Assembly: GCA_023954655.1 (NCBI GenBank)
Contig: JAGSHH010000009.1
Span: forward strand, 1-37,144
Reading direction: 5' to 3'
Source of the DNA: Colwelliaceae bacterium
Lineage (GTDB): Bacteria; Pseudomonadota; Gammaproteobacteria; Enterobacterales; Alteromonadaceae
DNA length: 37,144 bases
Shown: in pieces, positions 35,517 to 37,144 of the stretch
Position numbering within the stretch: the first letter of the stretch is position 1
Layout of the letters: each line of letters begins with the position of its first letter
Translations under genes and position numbers: made by a program
Notes under the pieces: generated by a model
Databases searched by the model: none
Seen by the model: only the letters and a program-made list of their open reading frames with translations
Told to the model about the DNA's origin: nothing

Positions 35517-35978
35517 ATGAAGTACATTTTAATCATCGTGATATTACTCACAACTATAATTTCGGCAAAATCAGCAATGGCTTCAAACTGTGATTCACAG
35601 TGTCAATTGTCTCAAATTAACGCATATTTTTCAGCTCTAGATAGAGTTAGCCAAAAAGGTTCAAGTATTGAAGATATCGATTCATTGTTGTCATTAACTC
35701 ACGATAATGTCCAATACGTTCATGTAGAGTATGAAGCCAACTTTACTAAAGCGTCTTGGCGTAAGGCTTTTATACGTAATTTGAAACGTGGTGCATATCA
35801 AAATAGCAATAAAAATGAAATGCGTGTTCTCAATAGTATTTTTGGTAAAAACCATACCGCCATAGAATATTCTCATGGTGTAATTCAAGCTGACGGCACT
35901 TGGCAGAAAACGGAACCATTGCTGGTTGTGTTTGGTTTTACTAACGGAAAAATATCGCTAATTAAAGAGTTATGGTAA
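35517..35978 (+). CDS. Secreted NTF2-like (SnoaL-type) protein
   Basis: A 153-residue protein with a Sec signal (hydrophobic 3-17, cleavage near 'SAMAS'), then 'CDSQC' at 25-29, and an alpha/beta body whose ordering ('INAYFSALDRVSQ', 'LLSLTHDNVQYVHVEY', 'VFGFTNGKISLIKELW') is the NTF2/SnoaL cone fold. Such small secreted proteins bind or convert small molecules, but nothing here tells which. AGAGA lies about 10 nt before the ATG, and the gene is 5 bp after the sigma-factor stop, so it is the third gene of the ECF operon. It faces the cassette array tail-to-tail. Confidence 0.8.
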   Translation: MKYILIIVILLTTIISAKSAMASNCDSQCQLSQINAYFSALDRVSQKGSSIEDIDSLLSLTHDNVQYVHVEYEANFTKASWRKAFIRNLKRGAYQNSNKNEMRVLNSIFGKNHTAIEYSHGVIQADGTWQKTEPLLVVFGFTNGKISLIKELW

Positions 35979-36039
35979 AAGTTTTTAACAAGTCGATAAC
36001 CTACGTGGAACCTAATAAGTTCTATATATCAACTGAGAA

Positions 36040-36143
36040 ACATAACGCCTATTTAAGGGGCTTTTATGAGTTTGCTAAAATGTGAAACGAAGTAAAACTT
36101 AGCAAACCCTTAAAAGTCCCGTTACTGTAATGGCTTGTTAGGT
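36040..36143 (-). other. attC recombination site, distal cassette
   Basis: On the minus strand the site begins ACCTAACAAGCCATTACAG and ends TAGGCGTTATGT, with inner arms around the core TTTCACATTTTAGC. It is 104 bp long. The last box GTTATGT is less canonical than GTTRRRY; its outer six bases come from the host side, as expected for the last cassette in an array. The CDS of this cassette ends inside it. Confidence 0.85.
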
Positions 36144-36452
36144 ACAACTTGCCATTAACTGTTTTTGTAACTCAGTATTTTCACAACCAATTATATTTAA
36201 TCCAATAACCTTATTTTTAACTGAATAAGTTACCATAACTGTATATTCTTGATTACCCGTTGGAAATGAGTCCTCAATTTCGTCAGCACTGTAACCAACA
36301 AACTCAATGTTAAATGCTGAATTATCTGATGCAAAAGAGCTACAAGATATTATTACACAAGCTTCTAATTGTTTAGCAAAAGCCTTTTCACCTTCATCAA
36401 TAAGTGAACCTTTAACTTCATTGAATAATTCTGTTAACGTTTCCTTAAACAC
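36138..36452 (-). CDS. Integron cassette protein of unknown function
   Basis: A 104-residue protein I do not recognise. I start it at GTG 36452, with GGAG 6 nt upstream and 16 bp after the upstream attC; the open frame continues back to 36530 but that part is attC sequence. The protein is mostly soluble, with an N-terminal amphipathic helix, 'ACVIISCSSF' strand, an acidic stretch ('ADEIEDSFPTG') and a final strand with 'YTVMVTYSVKNKVIGLNIIG'. Four cysteines are present. The TAA stop is supplied by the attC box (ACC-TAA). It is the last cassette of the array. Confidence 0.7.
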   Translation of the reverse strand: MFKETLTELFNEVKGSLIDEGEKAFAKQLEACVIISCSSFASDNSAFNIEFVGYSADEIEDSFPTGNQEYTVMVTYSVKNKVIGLNIIGCENTELQKQLMASCT

Positions 36453-36467
36453 CAATATCTCCGTTGT

Positions 36468-36565
36468 ACCTAACGCCCTAATAATGGGCAAAAAATTGTT
36501 TGCTAAAATGTTGAGGAACGAAAACAGCAAACTGTTTTTTGTCCTTATTTATTAGCTTGTTAGGT
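36468..36565 (-). other. attC recombination site, second cassette
   Basis: On the minus strand it runs from ACCTAACAAGC to GGGCGTTAGGT, 98 bp. The GTTAGGT box at 36474-36468 fits GTTRRRY exactly. Inner arms GTTTGCTG and AGCAAAC pair across the central stretch with CAACATTTT, so the bottom-strand hairpin needed by the integrase can form. Confidence 0.88.
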
Positions 36566-37018
36566 AGCATTACCATCCGAACTAATCTTTTTTATTAACT
36601 TGATTTGTGGAGTGCTCTGACAAATTACTTCTAAGCACTCATCATCCGTTATTAATAAATGTGACCACTCATCTGAGTTACCCATAAAAAAAGTTAAGGG
36701 GCTTTCTTTGTGCCAGCCGTGATTTTTAACTTTAAATGTATTTTTTGTAGGGTGATTTGAACTCCAAATCTCTGTTAACCCATGTTCATCGAGGCAACGG
36801 TAACCATTAACTTGCTCATAAGATATTTCGTATAGAGATTCTGTATCTTCGTGAAACACTCTGGCAATTAAATCATTATTTTTATGGCTTTCATTTCCCG
36901 TAATTTTGTATGTTTTACCATCCGATTTTTCAAGTATCCACTCCTTGGTTCCCCAAGAAAGATCGACTAGCCAAACCTTACCAGCTTCAAACAGTGTGGA
37001 CCAAGTGCCAAATTCCAT
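36560..37018 (-). CDS. Integron cassette protein of unknown function
   Basis: A 152-residue protein I do not recognise. It is beta-rich and tryptophan-rich ('GTWSTLF', 'VDLSWGTKEWIL', 'EIWSSNHP', 'GNSDEWSHL'), with no signal peptide or membrane segment, and ends in 'KKISSDGNAT'. ATG 37018 is 6 nt after the upstream attC box; the AGGT of that box is at ribosome-site distance. The TAA stop is the ACC-TAA of its own attC. It lacks known toxin, antitoxin or acetyltransferase motifs. As an immunity-like or lipocalin-like protein it would fit in outline, but this is guesswork. Confidence 0.75.
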   Translation of the reverse strand: MEFGTWSTLFEAGKVWLVDLSWGTKEWILEKSDGKTYKITGNESHKNNDLIARVFHEDTESLYEISYEQVNGYRCLDEHGLTEIWSSNHPTKNTFKVKNHGWHKESPLTFFMGNSDEWSHLLITDDECLEVICQSTPQIKLIKKISSDGNAT

Positions 37019-37024
37019 CTTGCT

Positions 37025-37125
37025 ACCTAACGCCCCATTAAGAGGCTTTTAATTGTTGGTTAAAATGTGAAGCGAAGCGGAACCTAACCAACTGTTAAAA
37101 GTCCTGCTTGAATGGCTTGTTAGAG
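37025..37125 (-). other. attC recombination site of the preceding cassette
   Basis: On the minus strand it starts CTCTAACAAGCCATTCAAGC and ends GGGGCGTTAGGT, 101 bp, the pattern of marine gammaproteobacterial integrons. The central part contains TTCCGCTTCGCTTCACATTT between arms GTTGGTTA and TAACCAAC. The gene it belongs to lies beyond the window; 37126-37144 is only its tail. Confidence 0.88.
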
Positions 37126-37144
37126 CTATTTAGCACGCCAATAG

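Noticed and set aside
36453-36530. Longer N-terminus of cassette gene 1
   Set aside because: Most of these codons are attC sequence (36468-36565); the GGAG and GTG at 36452 fit better.
36307-36555. 82-codon plus-strand frame over cassette 1
   Set aside because: It is antisense to the cassette gene and runs into an attC site; no ribosome site and opposite to the cassette orientation.

Overview
The window is AT-rich gammaproteobacterial chromosome, most likely Alteromonadales and close to Colwellia or Thalassotalea. This rests on three things: gene order (rsmI / lpoA-yraN-diaA-dolP; petABC-sspA-sspB; hrpB next to mrcB), Colwellia-like protein sequences with AT-rich codons, and the marine style of the genes at the right-hand end. 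It is an inference; no 16S gene is present.

Layout. (1) 1-2046: 3' part of a PutA-type proline-catabolism gene. (2) 2144-9487, minus strand: an efflux and signalling locus, in transcription order adaptor (HlyD/MFP), ABC ATPase, MacB/FtsX-type permease, terminator hairpin, NtrC-type response regulator, NtrY-like kinase. A sigma-54-like -24/-12 element lies before the adaptor gene, so the regulator probably activates the transporter it sits beside. (3) 9689-11934: long RluA-family pseudouridine synthase and the RNase P RNA gene, both minus strand. (4) 11985-17127: a periplasmic binding-like protein, then the classic rsmI divergent to lpoA-yraN-diaA-dolP (rRNA methylation, peptidoglycan synthase activation, replication-initiation timing, outer-membrane lipoprotein). 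(5) 17194-20922: cytochrome bc1 genes petA-petB-petC followed by sspA-sspB. (6) 21233-27197: hrpB, a CNNM/CBS membrane protein, and mrcB (PBP1B). LpoA (normally the PBP1A activator) and PBP1B both fall in this window.

(7) 27447-31123: a lipoprotein with a collagen-like tether and a possible Pho box, an acyl-CoA thioesterase, a 185-bp palindromic MITE-like element, an RNA 2',3'-cyclic phosphodiesterase and a small unknown protein. (8) 31217-32512: pepB. (9) 32659-35978: a compact ECF sigma-factor system. A membrane protein, an ECF sigma factor and a secreted NTF2-like protein form an operon. Its promoter region carries -35 GGCAACC, a 16-bp spacer and -10 CGTCTAA. The same two elements at the same spacing precede an upstream secreted serine hydrolase with a TPR tail, so the sigma factor probably controls both units. 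(10) 36040-37144: the distal end of an integron cassette array: three attC sites in minus orientation, two complete cassettes of unknown function and the edge of a third. The integrase should lie beyond the right edge.

The strongest candidates for something not well described are the ECF module and the cassette genes beside it.
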